Assembly (NCBI GenBank): GCA_964058805.1
Contig: CAXKVV010002144.1
Location: 62,001-126,000, forward strand
Reading direction: 5' to 3'
DNA length: 64,000 nt
DNA from: Schoenoplectus triqueter
Taxonomy: Eukaryota > Streptophyta > Magnoliopsida > Poales > Cyperaceae
Part shown: piece by piece, positions 1 to 12,359 of the stretch
How positions within the stretch are numbered: the stretch's first letter is position 1
Layout: every line of letters starts with the position of its first letter
The notes under the pieces: model-generated
What the model saw: only the letters and a program-made list of their open reading frames with translations
The model's database searches: none
What the model was told of the DNA's origin: nothing
Program-made: the position numbers and the translations under genes

Positions 1-1380
1 ACCTGATACTTTTATTAGGTACTCTCAATTGAAGCGTATATATGTATTGGAACTCCTGTTTACTCAGGTTAGTTATAATAATACTATAATTAAAATTTAT
101 GAACGATGATAAAATAATATAATCCGGAGTAGTTGACTATGTCAACCTTCCTTATAAGAAAATAATGATAGAAAAAACACAACTGCAACAATAATGTCAG
201 TAGTTACAAACTTGCAGCAGAACCAACACTGCGCAAGTTAAAGAGCGGCATTATTTTGGCAATTAAGGGAGGGGAATCAGGGAGGCGTTGCAAAGGGCGA
301 GCAGGAAAAGGCTTTGGCGGGATGCGGAGAGAGGGGAGGGGAGTTGGGTGGGTGGATATGAGCGGGGCAATGTAAAAGCCACTTTTAAAAGGCGGGATAA
401 GGGCGCGGAGGCAGTCCAAAGCAGACTGGCGTTTTGTGTTTGGATGCAGGTACGAAGGGAATAAGGGGTCGTGTGATGGATTTGTCGTCTATTTCTTGCC
501 TTCGACGGGGTAGCCTGGCCCGGCTGGTCCCTTAATTACGCCCTTTTCGGTATGCTGTATGCAGTATGCTATGCCTGTGCTCAACTCCTCTGGAATTAAT
601 TCCTTTTTTTTTTTTTTTCAATTTATAGTAAATTTTAATGGAAACAACTTGTCAATTTATAGTAAATTTTTAGTTGTAGCTTGTCTATGTCTGTCAAGTT
701 TTTAAATCCAGCGAGGCAATTTTTCATTCAATATATGTATTATTTTATAAATTTTAAATTTATATTGCTTTTCTTTTTATTACTATTTGTCTTCTCGTAA
801 AGAATGAAAAATATTTCAATTTCGCAATGTGTGTTTTCTATAAAGTTGAACAAATATATTCTATTTATGTATAAAACTTAGCCATTGATTAATTAAGAGT
901 AGTCAATTAATTCTATAGGAATTATATATTGTGCTTATATTTGTTTCGAATCTAGCAAATCTGACAAATAGTTTCTTCCACATTTATAAAATTTTCCTTT
1001 ATATATCTATCAAATTCTCAAATAGCATGTAATACTGTGATTATTTAAAGACGATTCTTTAAACCAACAAGTCTTCAATATACAAAGACGATTCTTTAAA
1101 CCAACAAACTTACTGTTTTACTATGTAATTTTTTTCATTACCATTTATATCCATATACAAAGAGACTTTTATCTTAAGTTTGCATGATATATTTGTGTGA
1201 AGTTTAAAAAAAAATGCTTCTATCTAACTATATATGAAGTATGAAAAATCAATGTGCAAGGAAAAAAAAGAATATATCATCATTTGACAGTACTCAATTC
1301 TATAGTTCTAATTATTGTGTTTATATTTGTTTAGTTGAATATAAGAAATAATATAATAAAAAATATTTCACATAGGGATA
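1..1380. other. Intergenic, no gene recognised
   Basis: Positions 200-560 are clearly richer in G and C than their surroundings and purine-rich on the + strand. They hold a 71-codon minus-strand frame that I do not recognise. The segment could be the edge of a gene lying to the left of the window, but nothing in it proves that. From 600 onward the DNA is AT-rich with no supported gene. A 24-bp direct repeat sits at 1047-1070 and 1084-1107, and a shorter repeat with core CAATTTATAGTAAATTTT sits near 629 and 655. Confidence 0.4.
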
Positions 1381-1389
1381 ACAAAACTT

Positions 1390-1750
1390 AACCAAACCTA
1401 ATAGGTCAAATTCAATCTAAAATGATCCGAGAATAAATGAATCGGATATGGGATACGATTTTACCCCACCTGATCCGTTTTATTATATATATTTTTGAAT
1501 TTATTTTATGATTTAATGCTAATTAAATCTTATATATAGAATAAATGAGATTAATTATATGTTAATTAATATATTAATATATTAAATTACTTAAATTTAT
1601 ATAAAGTTAGATAATAAATATTTAATTTTTTTATTCATGATAGATTGATCCGTGGCCTGATCAAATTGAATTAGATTAAAAAAATATTGACCTAATTTTA
1701 AACGGATCAAATCAATAAAAAATAAAATAAACCCATCGACATCTCTAATT
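1390..1750. repeat. Decayed GATCCG-rich hAT-like element
   Basis: Scattered GATCCG/CGGATC words in opposite orientation at the two ends (TGATCCGTTTT near 1470, AACGGATCAAATC near 1702) flank an AT-rich core. This layout matches the better-preserved hAT-type elements at 25751 and 39561 in this window. Termini and target duplication are no longer recognisable. Confidence 0.4.
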
Positions 1751-2764
1751 TCGCATTATCACATGATTACGGTGTGTTTCTATCTATCTAAGCATTTAAA
1801 AAATTTGGTGTTGGGACTTGGGCTAACGAGAGCTTTTATTCAAAAAAAAAAATCTTAAAGTAATTTGTGCTATATATACTGAGGTTGTTTTCATAAAAAC
1901 TATTATTTAACATGTTTCAGTGTTTTTTTTATTGTAAATCTTCTTTATATTAGAAAATTTGTCTGATATCAATTTTTTTTAATATTTGTTAGGTTTGAAC
2001 TCACGACCTTCACAATAACAACGGTATCAGTGACGATCTATGGTCACTATGCATGCTGGACATCACATTCAAAATATTTCATTCCTAGTTCGCATTTTCA
2101 TTGCTTTTCTGTTATAACCACCTTATGTCAGTAGAGAATAAAAGTTTGTTGTAAGCTGATTTATATATTATTATATTAATATAGATTTGGAGGAGACATT
2201 TCTATCTGAATATAAAAATATGTGATAAATTATGCATATAAAAAAATGTATCATCACATAAACAACGCCAGTTGACTGAATAATAAAACCATAAAATTGA
2301 ATTATTATTCAAACAAAAAGCATGTAAGAATCAAATTTATCAGAAAAGAGACTGAGAGCTTGATATAAAATTGTATTTTTCACGCAACATATTAACTTAA
2401 ATAATAAAACATATAATATAAATAATAATGATCTAATATGGATAATTATTAATATGTATAATAAATAATATGAGAATCTGATATAAAATTATTAGTGATA
2501 TCTAAATTTATTTTTGTATTGATCTGTGAGACTTTTTTCAAATATATATCTTTCATTTGTTTCAATAATCAAAATTAAAAATAATATTGGCAAACGTCAA
2601 ATGCATTAAAATTTATTGCCATTTAAGATCTAAGGAGATCGTAAAACTATTTTATAAATCATTTTTGATACATACCAATATTACTCAATTAATTAAGATA
2701 ATATATTGAATAACAACCTCAATAAGTTGAATAATAACATCAATAATTTAAAGGGAATAGATCA
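1751..2764. other. AT-rich intergenic DNA, no gene seen
   Basis: No supported coding region. Around 1985-2035 a tRNA B-box-like string occurs on the minus strand (GAGTTCAAACC), as found in tRNA-derived SINEs. No A box or clear element boundary could be placed, so no SINE is called. Confidence 0.4.
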
Positions 2765-3015
2765 CTTGACAATGGTTATCTTGACAATGGATTTTTAAAT
2801 AAGTACAAAAAATCTTAAAAATAGAAAAAACCTTATGGATATGTTCTTATACTTATAGGTTGATGGTGATTCAAATTCCATCCAATTTCATTATTGTTTG
2901 ATAGTCCATCAAAGACCGTAAAATAATAATCATTGCAAATTATATAAATTTTTTATGGTCCTTGTTTGAGTATCAAATGATAATGAAATTGCATGAAATT
3001 TGAATTATTATTAAT
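2765..3015. repeat. Diverged MITE, same family as the one at 45155
   Basis: The left end (CTTGACAATGG then TTTTTAAATAAG) and the internal hairpin (CCAATTTCATTATTG paired with ATAATGAAATTG) match the hairpin element in the CASP-like gene intron at 45155-45525. The right terminus is eroded. Confidence 0.5.
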
Positions 3016-4814
3016 TTATAAATAAATCTTATTGAATTATCATTAATCTATAAATAAAGCTTAAATCTCTTAATATTAATAATCAAAATTTTAACGTGAA
3101 TAACAAATCGCTTAACTTGAAAAATAAATCATATAACATAAGAAATAGAGATAAAAAGAAGAGAGAGCATGAATTAAGGAGAGCAAATAAAATGATAGAT
3201 GAGAGGAGAGAGTGAGAGAGTGAGAGAGCAAGAGGGAGAGAGTAAAAGAGTAAAAGAGTAATAGCGAGAGAGAGGCAGTAAAAAGGAGAAGAATAGAGAG
3301 ATAACGAGAAAGAGGCAGAAATTTAGAAAAGGAATAAATGTCTACCTTTTTTTTTAAAAATAATAATAGGGACTTAAAACAAAAATGAAGTTAAATGAGA
3401 TGTTGACTTGCTTGAACAACGACATAGATTTTAATATCTACTACATATATGTCTATTTGGATCCTCATTTAAACATGTAATATTAATTGTACGATTATTT
3501 TAGTATCGTCTTGTTGAGAAGAACATCTAATCATTATAGTCATAGAATCAACTTGCAAAATTATTTAGGAATAAAATTTGAAAAAGAAAAAAAGATTGAA
3601 GAATATTATTACACAATTTTGTTTATAGGATCCTCCCGCACAAAAATTACATGCTAATATCATGTAGAGAGGAGTTGCATGTTATCGTGGAAAGTCGATT
3701 TAATGTATTTCTTTGCATCACCGACGAAATCGAAATTCGAATTTGGAGAACAAATTGAACAAATTTTAACCGAATGCATTGTAGAGGAACCAAACCGACT
3801 GTGGAAGTGAGTTCCTTTTCTTGCGTCACTTTTCAAGGTTCATTTATTAAATCTTAAATGGATTGCGACAGGGCTGGAAGGTGAACCATTCCAAATTTCC
3901 AACTAGTGATTTAATTAAGAGTTTATGGTGCGGTAAAGTTCAGTGTCTCGGACAAGTTTGTAACTGAGCACCTTGGTGGGATGCGGATGGAGAGTATATG
4001 TTTTTCTTTTTGCAATTAATTAAAAGGTTAATGCTGGTCCAGCTTTTAATTATGCATTGACTGCGATGACAAATACTTTAATCTCTTTCAATGAGTATCC
4101 ACTATCCAGTGCGTCTACACACTACAATAGATGCCCTAATAATAACATGCTGCAATTTTCTCACTCCTTGAGAAATGATAATAATCTTAATAAATTTGTC
4201 AATGAACTAGGCCCCATAGGTTGAACCGTTGAAATTAATACACAGGAGAGAGATTTATAATGGTCCTAATAATGGATGTCAGGCCCAGCTCATGTGCCGC
4301 AACTACGGCCTACAGACCAAAGCAGGCTTGACTAAATGTAAAATGCCCCTTTTGAAGATGGTCTCACAGGAGTTAATAGTGCACTGCAGTTAAGACGGTT
4401 CCTAATAGAGAGACAGCAATTAGTAATTCACTAATTCAGTGTGCTGGTAGAAATGTATAAGCTAGCTAGTGTGGAATATAAACTCACTAAATGACCATGA
4501 ATTATTGATACTTTTCTATTTCAATATTTATATGTGGACAATTCAGATTTGAAAATCAAAAGATGTGGCCATATATATGTCCACAGTCACCCGTTTTATA
4601 TATATTTCGATTTAATCAAATAAACTACTATATATGGTCTTGCAAGATCAAACCTTGATCTTTTTAGTTTACCACATCCTCATATCATAAGATTTAAGTC
4701 ATCAAAGATACAGAAAGTTCTCATATTCAGCTGCCCAGTTTTTCATTCACAAAACTATTTCCGAACAAGAAAATTGTCAGCATCTCTTCCAAACCTGCAT
4801 GCATATATAAATCT
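3016..4814. other. Intergenic, with a purine-rich tract at 3145-3320
   Basis: Positions 3145-3320 are almost pure G and A on the + strand: imperfect repeats of GAGAGA, GAGTAAAA and GAGAAAGAGGCAG. Outside this tract I see no gene or clear mobile element. Confidence 0.5.
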
Positions 4815-4990
4815 GATCTGACCTGAGCTCGACTCATTAGAATCCAAACCAAATTCATCTCATTTCGATTTAAAATTAAATAATTTGTAATTCAATCAAA
4901 ATTAATTTAAAATCTAAAAAAATTAACATATAAATTGATCCGACTCATTCCAATCCTTACCCGATCCGATTTAATTTTTTTCTAAAAGAT
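4815..4990. repeat. Decayed GATCCGA-rich element
   Basis: TCTGATCTGACCTGAG near 4811 and GATCCGACTCATT / CCCGATCCGATTT near 4938-4972 belong to the same word family as the hAT-type elements elsewhere. The element is short and has no intact termini. Confidence 0.35.
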
Positions 4991-6228
4991 CAAACTGACA
5001 TAATTCAACTTATATCAGTGATCTTCCTTTAGATCATCTCCTTGTACGTTGAACCGCCAACAATGACAAAAACAAAATACTTCAAATCGTAAGGCAAAAT
5101 TAAAGTTAGCTTAAAAAATATATCTTTAGCTTCTGAACGCCACCGGAATGAACAAAATAAATTATAAGAGCTGCAATTGATCTAAATGATTTACAATATT
5201 TAGCCACTGAAAAATTGCTTCGCACTCCTCGGTAATTCTATTATTAAGGTATCAAAATCGTCTATAGTAACTGTATTAGAAGTAAATAGATTATAAGCTG
5301 CTAACCAGTCCCAAATTGGCATATATAATCAATGAACAAAATGGTGTGTTGCTTCTTAATTCAGAACGTAACACATTTCTGATCTTCTAGTTGTGTTCCT
5401 TTTCCTAAATTCCTTTAGCTAAAATTTTATTTCTTTTTACCAACCAATTAAAAGCTTCAATTTTCCAGGATACATATAAAAGCCTCACTTTGTCCGGGGT
5501 ACATGCGTGATGCATTGCATTTCATGTAAACTAATAATGTTGAGGAGGGTTCTATAATTAATGTCAAAATTTTATTTTTTATTTATATTTTAAAATTTGA
5601 CACTCTAATTCTAAATTTATCCGTTAATCATGTTTATATTCTTGAAAGAATTTGAACAGACAACTTTGATGAATTTTCAAATTCATTTCATACTAGATCA
5701 AGATGTAAAAGAGATGAATGATTTAAATTTAATTAATTATAGTTGGTTAGATTTACTCATTATTTGGCCATTTGATCTTATTCGAGATGAATTTGAAAAA
5801 GCATGATTTTCTACATGCGTATATCTCTCATGAATATTAACGAGATCATCAATTTCGATTTAAATTTTGAATGTCAATCTTGAAATATAAATAAAAAGTG
5901 TGATTATTAATGTATTTTGTGGTATTAAAAATGTGTGCCATTTAACGTCATGATAAATGTTATTCAGAAAACAATTAATATATATGTGAAGAATGACATA
6001 AAATAACCTTTGGGTATTCCATCTTCATATATACTAATTGAAATCCTTTTGGTTTCGAATAATTCTAAAATGTTGATTGTGTCATGTAATTATTGTCACT
6101 TCAAGGCTAAATGACTGGTTAATGTTTCGGTAAATTTTATTCAATATTATCTCGTGCCAACACCTTGTCGCGCTGTAACCTATCTACGGAAACACAAATA
6201 ATCTATATCTATATCTATATTATAAAAA
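4991..6228. other. AT-rich intergenic DNA, no gene seen
   Basis: No reading frame or element boundary that I can support. Near 6200-6222 a short run of TCTATA repeats resembles the 5' terminal words of the Helitrons that follow. Confidence 0.4.
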
Positions 6229-6695
6229 CTAGCTATATACCCGCACATTGCAGCAGACTTTTTTATTTAAACATTAAAACATTATAAGATAAAAAAAAAT
6301 CACATTTATCTAATATTAAATTATAAATTCACCAAATTATAGAGAAAACCTATAATAAAAATTATATTTAATCTTAGATGAGATTTTTGCACAATATGAG
6401 TTAATGATTCATAATTTTTATGGAAAGAAAAATAAATTATTCTAACATATATTATCACCATTAATTTCTTACCAAATATGCACAAGGTTGCTAAATAAAA
6501 AAAAATAATATTATGGAAATAATAGTATATAAGGGAAAGAAATGGAGAGAAAGAGGGGATCAATGGACGCGATCACATACGTTCGATCAACCAAAAATAA
6601 ATATTATCCGTTTAATTGAGGGATAAAATAGGTATAATAAAAAATTACCATGATAAAAAATGGACCCTCTAATTCTTAGATGCTTTATATAATAA
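6229..6695 (-). mobile_element. Helitron-like element, tandem copy 1
   Basis: Read on the minus strand, the element ends in CTAG followed by a host T, as Helitron 3' ends do (CTRR then T). It carries the GC-rich subterminal stretch typical of 3' ends (GCAATGTGCGGG). Its 5' side (TTATATAAAGCATC) lacks the first bases TCTATACTA and abuts directly the CTAG end of the next copy. It is 467 bp with no coding capacity, so non-autonomous. The match to the copy at 6696-7168 is about 95 percent by eye along the whole length. Confidence 0.75.
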
Positions 6696-7168
6696 CTAGC
6701 TTCATACCCGCGCGTTGCAGCAGACTTTTTTATTTAAATATTAAAATATTATAAGATAAAAAAAAATTCACATTTATCTAATATTAAATTATAAATTCAC
6801 CAAATTATAGAGAAAATCTATAATAAAGACTATATTTAATCTTGGATGAGATTTTTGCACAATATGAGTTAATGATTCATGATTTTTATGGCAAGAAAAG
6901 TAAATTATTGTAACATATATTATCACCATTAATTTCTTACCAAATATGCACAAGATTGCTAAATAAAAATAATAATATTATGAAAATAATAGTATATAAG
7001 GGAAATAAATGGAGAGAAAGAGGGGATCAATAGACGCAATCACATACGTTCGATCAACCAAAAATAAATATTATCCGTCTAATTGAGGGATAAAATGGGT
7101 ATAATAAAAAATTACAATGACAAAAAATGAACTCTCCAATTCTTAGATGCTTTATATAATAGTATAGA
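6696..7168 (-). mobile_element. Helitron-like element, tandem copy 2
   Basis: This 473-bp element has both Helitron hallmarks on the minus strand: 5' TCTATACTATTATATAAAGC preceded by a host A, and a 3' CTAG. The subterminal region before the CTAG is CTGCTGCAACGCGCGGG. Its CTAG end touches the truncated 5' end of copy 1, giving a head-to-tail dimer. There is no target-site duplication, as expected for Helitrons. It encodes nothing. Confidence 0.8.
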
Positions 7169-7437
7169 TATAGATTATAAAGAGCGCATGTAATAAAGAC
7201 GCTCTTTATTTCAGTTTTTTTTCTTAATCCAAAATGCCCATAATCGAAGTGTGTGGATAAATATTTTAAAAATTAATGGTCCAGATTTTGGCTAACGTCA
7301 TATACATTAATAGAAGGTCTAAATTTTTTTTATCCATCAAATAAATTAATAATCAACTATTTTTTTTTAAAAAAAAACTATCAACTATACAACTTTATTT
7401 AAAAAAATTATTGTGTTTGTAAATAATATCTATATTA

Positions 7438-7770
7438 TCTATACTATTATATAAAGCAGCTAAGAATTGGACGGGTCCATTTTTTGTCATTTCTTTCAAA
7501 TTTTGTATATCCCAAAATACATCTCATCTAATGATTTACATTAATTTTGACTAATCAGACGAACACAATATCGTCCATTATTTTGTATTCCTCTCCATTT
7601 ATTTGTCATATAGAAGGAAGAAAATTAAAAGTTAAGAGAAATCATGCGAGATTATATCTGATATAGTATATGTAATTAATCTTTTCCATATTAGAATGAC
7701 GTATATATTATCATGTGATTTTTTATATCTAAATAAAAAAATTCGCTACAACGCACGGATACAAAACTAG
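7438..7770 (+). mobile_element. Helitron-like element, third copy in opposite orientation
   Basis: This element starts TCTATACTATTATATAAAGC after a host A at 7437. It ends CAACGCACGG...CTAG at 7770, followed by a host T at 7771. At 333 bp it is shorter than the tandem pair. It shares both ends and the GGTCCATTTTTTGTCAT stretch with them but differs internally. Confidence 0.75.
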
Positions 7771-8346
7771 TACTATAAAAAGCGTACAAATTGAATTTGT
7801 TCATTAATATTATCAAATAATGGATAATGAATAATGAATAATGATTTATTTCATAAAAAATGATGGCAGCTAATATAGAATAATAGATTCTTAAAAGATT
7901 ATCTATTTGTCCAAAGAAAAGAGCTATTGAATCCTTGTCAACTATTTTATTGATACATAATCTACTAATTCTCCATATTTGTATATGCGCCTAGGAAAGA
8001 TGGAACTTATTTAGAGATGATCGAGGGTAATTAATATATTTAGATCTGATAAACAAAAGATTCTAAATAACGATATCGCACCATAAGATATCGGTATCCG
8101 ACATCGAGTTTTCTTTAATTTAAAAAATTACATTCTATATATTTCTATTAATTTCATAAAATGTTTCTTCATATTCCTGAAATTAAAATATATTCAAACC
8201 TCCACAGACGCTTAGGCTTTTTACACGCGATTTCTAACTAATATGCCTAAAATAACCCTGTTTTTTTTGCTTACATATAATGCACCATTTTATGATAACA
8301 TATTTAACTCGGAATACAAGTGGACCCTCTTTTAACTGAGTAAATA

Positions 8347-8348
<2 letters not shown>
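7771..8348. other. AT-rich intergenic DNA, no gene seen
   Basis: No supported gene, RNA gene or element. It leads into the TA microsatellite that hosts the next element. Confidence 0.4.

Positions 8349-8389
<41 letters not shown>
8349..8389. repeat. TA microsatellite
   Basis: Nearly perfect (TA)n tract. A second TA tract follows the hairpin element at 8792-8816 and passes into a (GA)n tract at 8817-8846. The hairpin elements are embedded between these tracts. Confidence 0.9.
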
Positions 8390-8791
8390 GAGTAATGCTA
8401 TGGTGCTTCGCGAAGCAAAAAATCTTTTGTGCTTCGCGTCCGTATCTCGAATTTAAAAGTTCAAACGGCCGATCCAAACCGTTGAACATCATCTTCATAT
8501 TGAAATATTCTTGGAGATCAAATTTTATATTTTTTAATTCTTTTTGATATTTTATAGATGGGTACAAAATTTGTTAATCTAAAGATTTCTGCACCATCCA
8601 AAACAAGTGACTTTGTACCCATCTAAAAAATATCAAAAAAATTCAAAAAAAATATAAAATTTGATCTCCAAGGATATTTCAATATGAAGATGATGCTCAA
8701 CGGTTTGGATCGGCCGTTTGAACTTTTAAATTCGAGATACGGACGCGAAGCACAAATTTTTTTTACTTCGCGAAGCACCATAGCATTACTC
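8390..8791. mobile_element. Hairpin MITE, family A
   Basis: This 402-bp element is nearly perfectly self-complementary. The left end GAGTAATGCTATGGTGCTTC is mirrored by the right end GAAGCACCATAGCATTACTC. The arms continue inward for about 165 bp (AACGGCCGATCCAAACCGTT pairs with AACGGTTTGGATCGGCCGTT) to a short centre near 8560-8600. Immediately inside each terminus is a separate palindrome, TGCTTCGCGAAGCA on the left and CTTCGCGAAG on the right. It lies between TA repeats, so a TA target duplication is possible but cannot be proven. It has no coding capacity. A transcript would fold into one long hairpin. Confidence 0.85.
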
Positions 8792-8843
<52 letters not shown>

Positions 8844-8848
<5 letters not shown>

Positions 8849-9235
8849 AGGTTATGGTGCTTTGCAAAGCACAAGAGCGCTCTATTATTAATTTTAAGTC
8901 AGAAATGATTGATTCAAACCTCTCAATCTAATCTCCACATTCAAATCTATTAGTAAACCAAATTTTATATTTTTTGAAATTCATTTGCTATTTTTTTTGG
9001 ATAGGGGGGAAATCATTATTTTTGGATGAATCAGAATTCTCAGATCAAGTCATTTTTCTCCTCACCAGAAAAAATAACAAAAAAATTTAAAAAAATATAA
9101 ATTTTGGTTTACTAATAGATTTTGATTTGAAGATTAGATTGAACGGTTCGGATCAGTCATTCTTGACTTAAAATTAAGAATAGAGCGCAAAGCACACAAC
9201 GCCTTCGTGCTTTACAAAGTACCATAGTCGGACTC
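8844..9235. mobile_element. Hairpin MITE, family B
   Basis: This 392-bp inverted repeat has ends GAGTTAGGTTATGGTGCTTT and, read inward from the right, GAGTCCGACTATGGTACTTT. The subterminal palindrome GTGCTTTGCAAAGCAC is at 8857-8872 and its decayed partner GTGCTTTACAAAGTAC at 9207-9222. The arms pair through the TTAGTAAACC/GGTTTACTAA and GATTAGATTGA regions. It is the same family as 31081-31479, and shares the TATGGTG plus palindrome cap with family A. GA and CT microsatellites flank it. Confidence 0.8.
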
Positions 9236-9257
9236 TCTCTCTATCTTTCTCTCTGTA

Positions 9258-9654
9258 TATAGTTTGACTATGGTGATTCTATAAGCACTTCGACTAAGTG
9301 CTTATGGCTAAACTTTAAAATCTCATGTCTGAAATTTTAAATTTAATTGCTTCAATATTTTTTTATTATAATCTTATAGAATAACAATTTTCATCATGTT
9401 TGTAATTAATTTACTATACTTAATAATTTTGAAAGATGACAACATTTGGCTATAAAAACTATTATTTTTTATTATTTTTAGAGTATTTTATAAAAAACTA
9501 TAACTCCAAACATGAACAAAATTGATAATACATAAGATTATGATATGAAGAATCTTTTAAGCTATTTAAATTAAATTTCGGATACGACATTTTAAAATTT
9601 GAACCGTAAGTGTTTCGACTTGAAATGCTTAATGGAATCACCGTTGTTAGTCTC
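9258..9654. mobile_element. Hairpin MITE, family C
   Basis: The left end TTTGACTATGGTGATTCTAT mirrors the right end AACAACGGTGATTCCATTAA (read as the complement). At the left a perfect palindrome with 10-bp arms (ATAAGCACTT ... AAGTGCTTAT, 9281-9305) follows the terminus; the right partner at 9607-9631 is imperfect. The inner arms pair (ATCATGTTTG with CAAACATGA). It is the third palindrome-capped hairpin in a row. Confidence 0.7.
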
Positions 9655-12359
9655 TCTCTATATATGGATCCGATGATGGATCAAAAAAAATATTTAAGTT
9701 TGGGCACAATTTTTTTATATATATAATATAATTAAAAAAATGAATTTCATCCATTATATTTCTCAACAAATTATCAAGCTCGGAAATCATATAATATCAT
9801 ATGCCCACCACTATAAAATTTTTGGAAAAAATAAGTTTATTTAAAAAAATCAAGCCGGAGTACCAGCAAGGACTTGCATGCCCTCCAGGTAAAAGTAATA
9901 AGAGATGTATAGTTCCCGAGATCTAAAACACTCCAACGCTAGGTAAAAGTACGTTCGGTGTAGTAAGAATTTGTACACAGAAAGTGTGCGATTTTGTTGT
10001 TACATTGTGTCTGAATTTTGCTATTCTAGTTCGTATATGTTTTCGAGTAAAAAGTTAAACAGTTTGCATCGATGGAATCTTAGCTGAAACTGGTAATAAT
10101 TTGAAATGCTGTATATATATTATTACAATGGAGAAAAAAAATGAAATGTTGTGTATATATTATTAAATCTTGAGTGACTAAAATTCTCTGAAAAGAAAAC
10201 TTCCCAGAACAGATATTTGCTCATTATTAGATTATCGGATCCATGTACTGTGAATATGTTATAATTATTTTTTATCATATCTCCTCTGATCATAGGAAAA
10301 TTATTCTTTGCTCGTGTCCTGTTTCTCTACGATTTTTTCCTGACGTTCCATGTCCTCGAAGAAAATACTTATTCATATATATCTCTAACCCTAGGTTTTC
10401 TTCTACAGAACTTGTCATTCAAATTAGATTTTGAATCAAGTTTTTAGTTCCAAAATCTATATATCTACTATCTAGTGAATCTCTAATCGAAAATATAAAA
10501 ATACCTTAATTCCTGCTATCTGTCAAAGCTCAAGCACATTTGCTTTATCGATAATCCTCCTCAAGACCCAATGAAAGATCAAGAGGAACGGCCAACAATC
10601 TCCTTCCCCGTTAAGCTAAATCCAAAGTCTTAAAGAGTATTTTCTATAGAGAAAAGAGGGAGGAAGAGAGAGACAAAGATAATGCACCGTCTTCATCATA
10701 CTCATATATATGTTTTATCTCCTTTTAATATACAGATCTGCAACTGAAACTGAAGATCAGTGTACAACCATTACAACGGTTGTGTTAACCATTACATGTT
10801 TTTTTTTTCTTACTGAAATGAACAATACAATAGTTGCAATGTTGCCTCTCCGACTTTATTTTCTCCTTTCCTCCTTTTTGCATTTAAGATTTCTGCATAA
10901 ATGTTGTAATATCTGTCATAGACGTTATAACGATTTTATTTAATCGGAAGATTGTTTATCAATTTTATGAAGTTATATATAATTGAGGTCATCACCGAAT
11001 AATAAAATCACTAATATACATTCTACACATAAAAGCTCACACCTAAGTAACACATTATTGTCCGAAATATCTTAACTGGACAGTATACAATAAATAAAAT
11101 TAATAATGTACAATACATAATTATTTTATATAAGTCCATTATTAAACTAATGATTCAACTTCTTGAATAATGATCCAACATCTCTTAGGCGTGTATCTTA
11201 TTATTTTGGATTGATTCAACTTGTTGAATAATGTCCATTATTATTCTTAATGCTTCTAATATTGTGATACTATTGATTATATATTCAACCCTATTGTTAG
11301 TACATAATATAGAATCACACAAATTAGAAAGGAAAAGGAAGAAAAAAGGATCAATACAAATAATTGTACAAGTACTCAACATACTATATGTCTATTGATG
11401 AGGAAGCGGACCTATGGAATCATTTATTTAGTCAATTACAAAATCTTTTTGGTTCTGTACCTCGTGGTGGGGCAAGTAATCCAGTAGAAAATTATTGAAC
11501 GTTGATGTTAGATACATAGCCAGTACCATGGTTTTGGAATTAATGGAGACAAAAGAAGGGATTGGAAGGGAATAATCATGTGGTCTGATGAATTGCTCGC
11601 ACTAGATAGATAGATAGATACACTAGGTGGTCTCCTAACTTCTCCATCTCTGTTTCTGGCTTTTGTCACGGAGTATTTGGCATATACTGGCATGCTAGTC
11701 TTCATCCTCTTGATTTGCCTGTTTGTTGTATTTGCTTTCACCCCTTTTGACTGTCCTGTCCTCCTTGTAATATCTGAGTGCCTCAACCCCTAATTCCTGT
11801 GCACTAGCTAGCGTGTTGCCAAGGAAGGACTGTACCAGTACCAAGGGGTTCCATCAATTCGGGTTAAGTATGGGACTGGGACAAAGGTGCAATCAATTTG
11901 ACACCCCCAGATTCGTTTGATAATTGGAGCCAGTAGGGTACTACTACCAAGCTTTTTTGAAAGCGATGGAGTGTGTGTTGCTTAGCTGAAATTTGAGCTA
12001 TTTTTCTTTCTTCTTTAATTCGCCATTGAATTTATTCAAATGCCTTTCGGTGGATTGATATAAATTCACTGGGAGGGGTAGGTTATTGCGTCCGCTTCTG
12101 CTGCCATTGCTGTGACAGTCGATCATCCCATGATCCAAACCCCGACCTTTTCGTTGAAATCAAGCGCTACGGATCAGTACCTTTCCATAATTAATGTTGC
12201 TTTTGGTCTGATCATATTAATAATTTCGGGCCCGTCTCCTCTCATCTAAGGAATTCCGACGACGACGAAAAAAAAGCTTTTAATCCCAAATAAATTAGGA
12301 TAGACTAGAATAAAACTCTATCAAAAAGCATAAAATCAAATATCTCAAATATCACTGAT
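9655..12359. other. Intergenic, no recognised gene
   Basis: Small open frames occur on both strands, the longest a 92-codon minus-strand frame at 11508-11786. None shows a family I know or clear exon structure. Positions 11460-12260 are less AT-rich than the surroundings and could hold an unrecognised short or non-coding gene, but I have no positive evidence. A run of TTGAATAATG words near 11150-11240 resembles the hairpin element in DEG5 intron 1. Confidence 0.35.

Noticed and set aside
204..419. 71-codon minus-strand frame in a GC-rich stretch
   Set aside because: Pro-rich and open probably because of base composition; no known motif, no splice signals or neighbour to support it.
1985..2040. 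tRNA B-box-like string on the minus strand, possible SINE
   Set aside because: Only one promoter box is present; no A box, tail or target duplication could be placed.
8304..8567. 87-codon minus-strand frame with a poly Tyr-Ile run
   Set aside because: It reads through the TA microsatellite and one arm of a hairpin MITE, so it is not a gene.
11508..11786. 92-codon minus-strand frame
   Set aside because: No recognisable domain or exon context; kept only as a remark in the intergenic entry.
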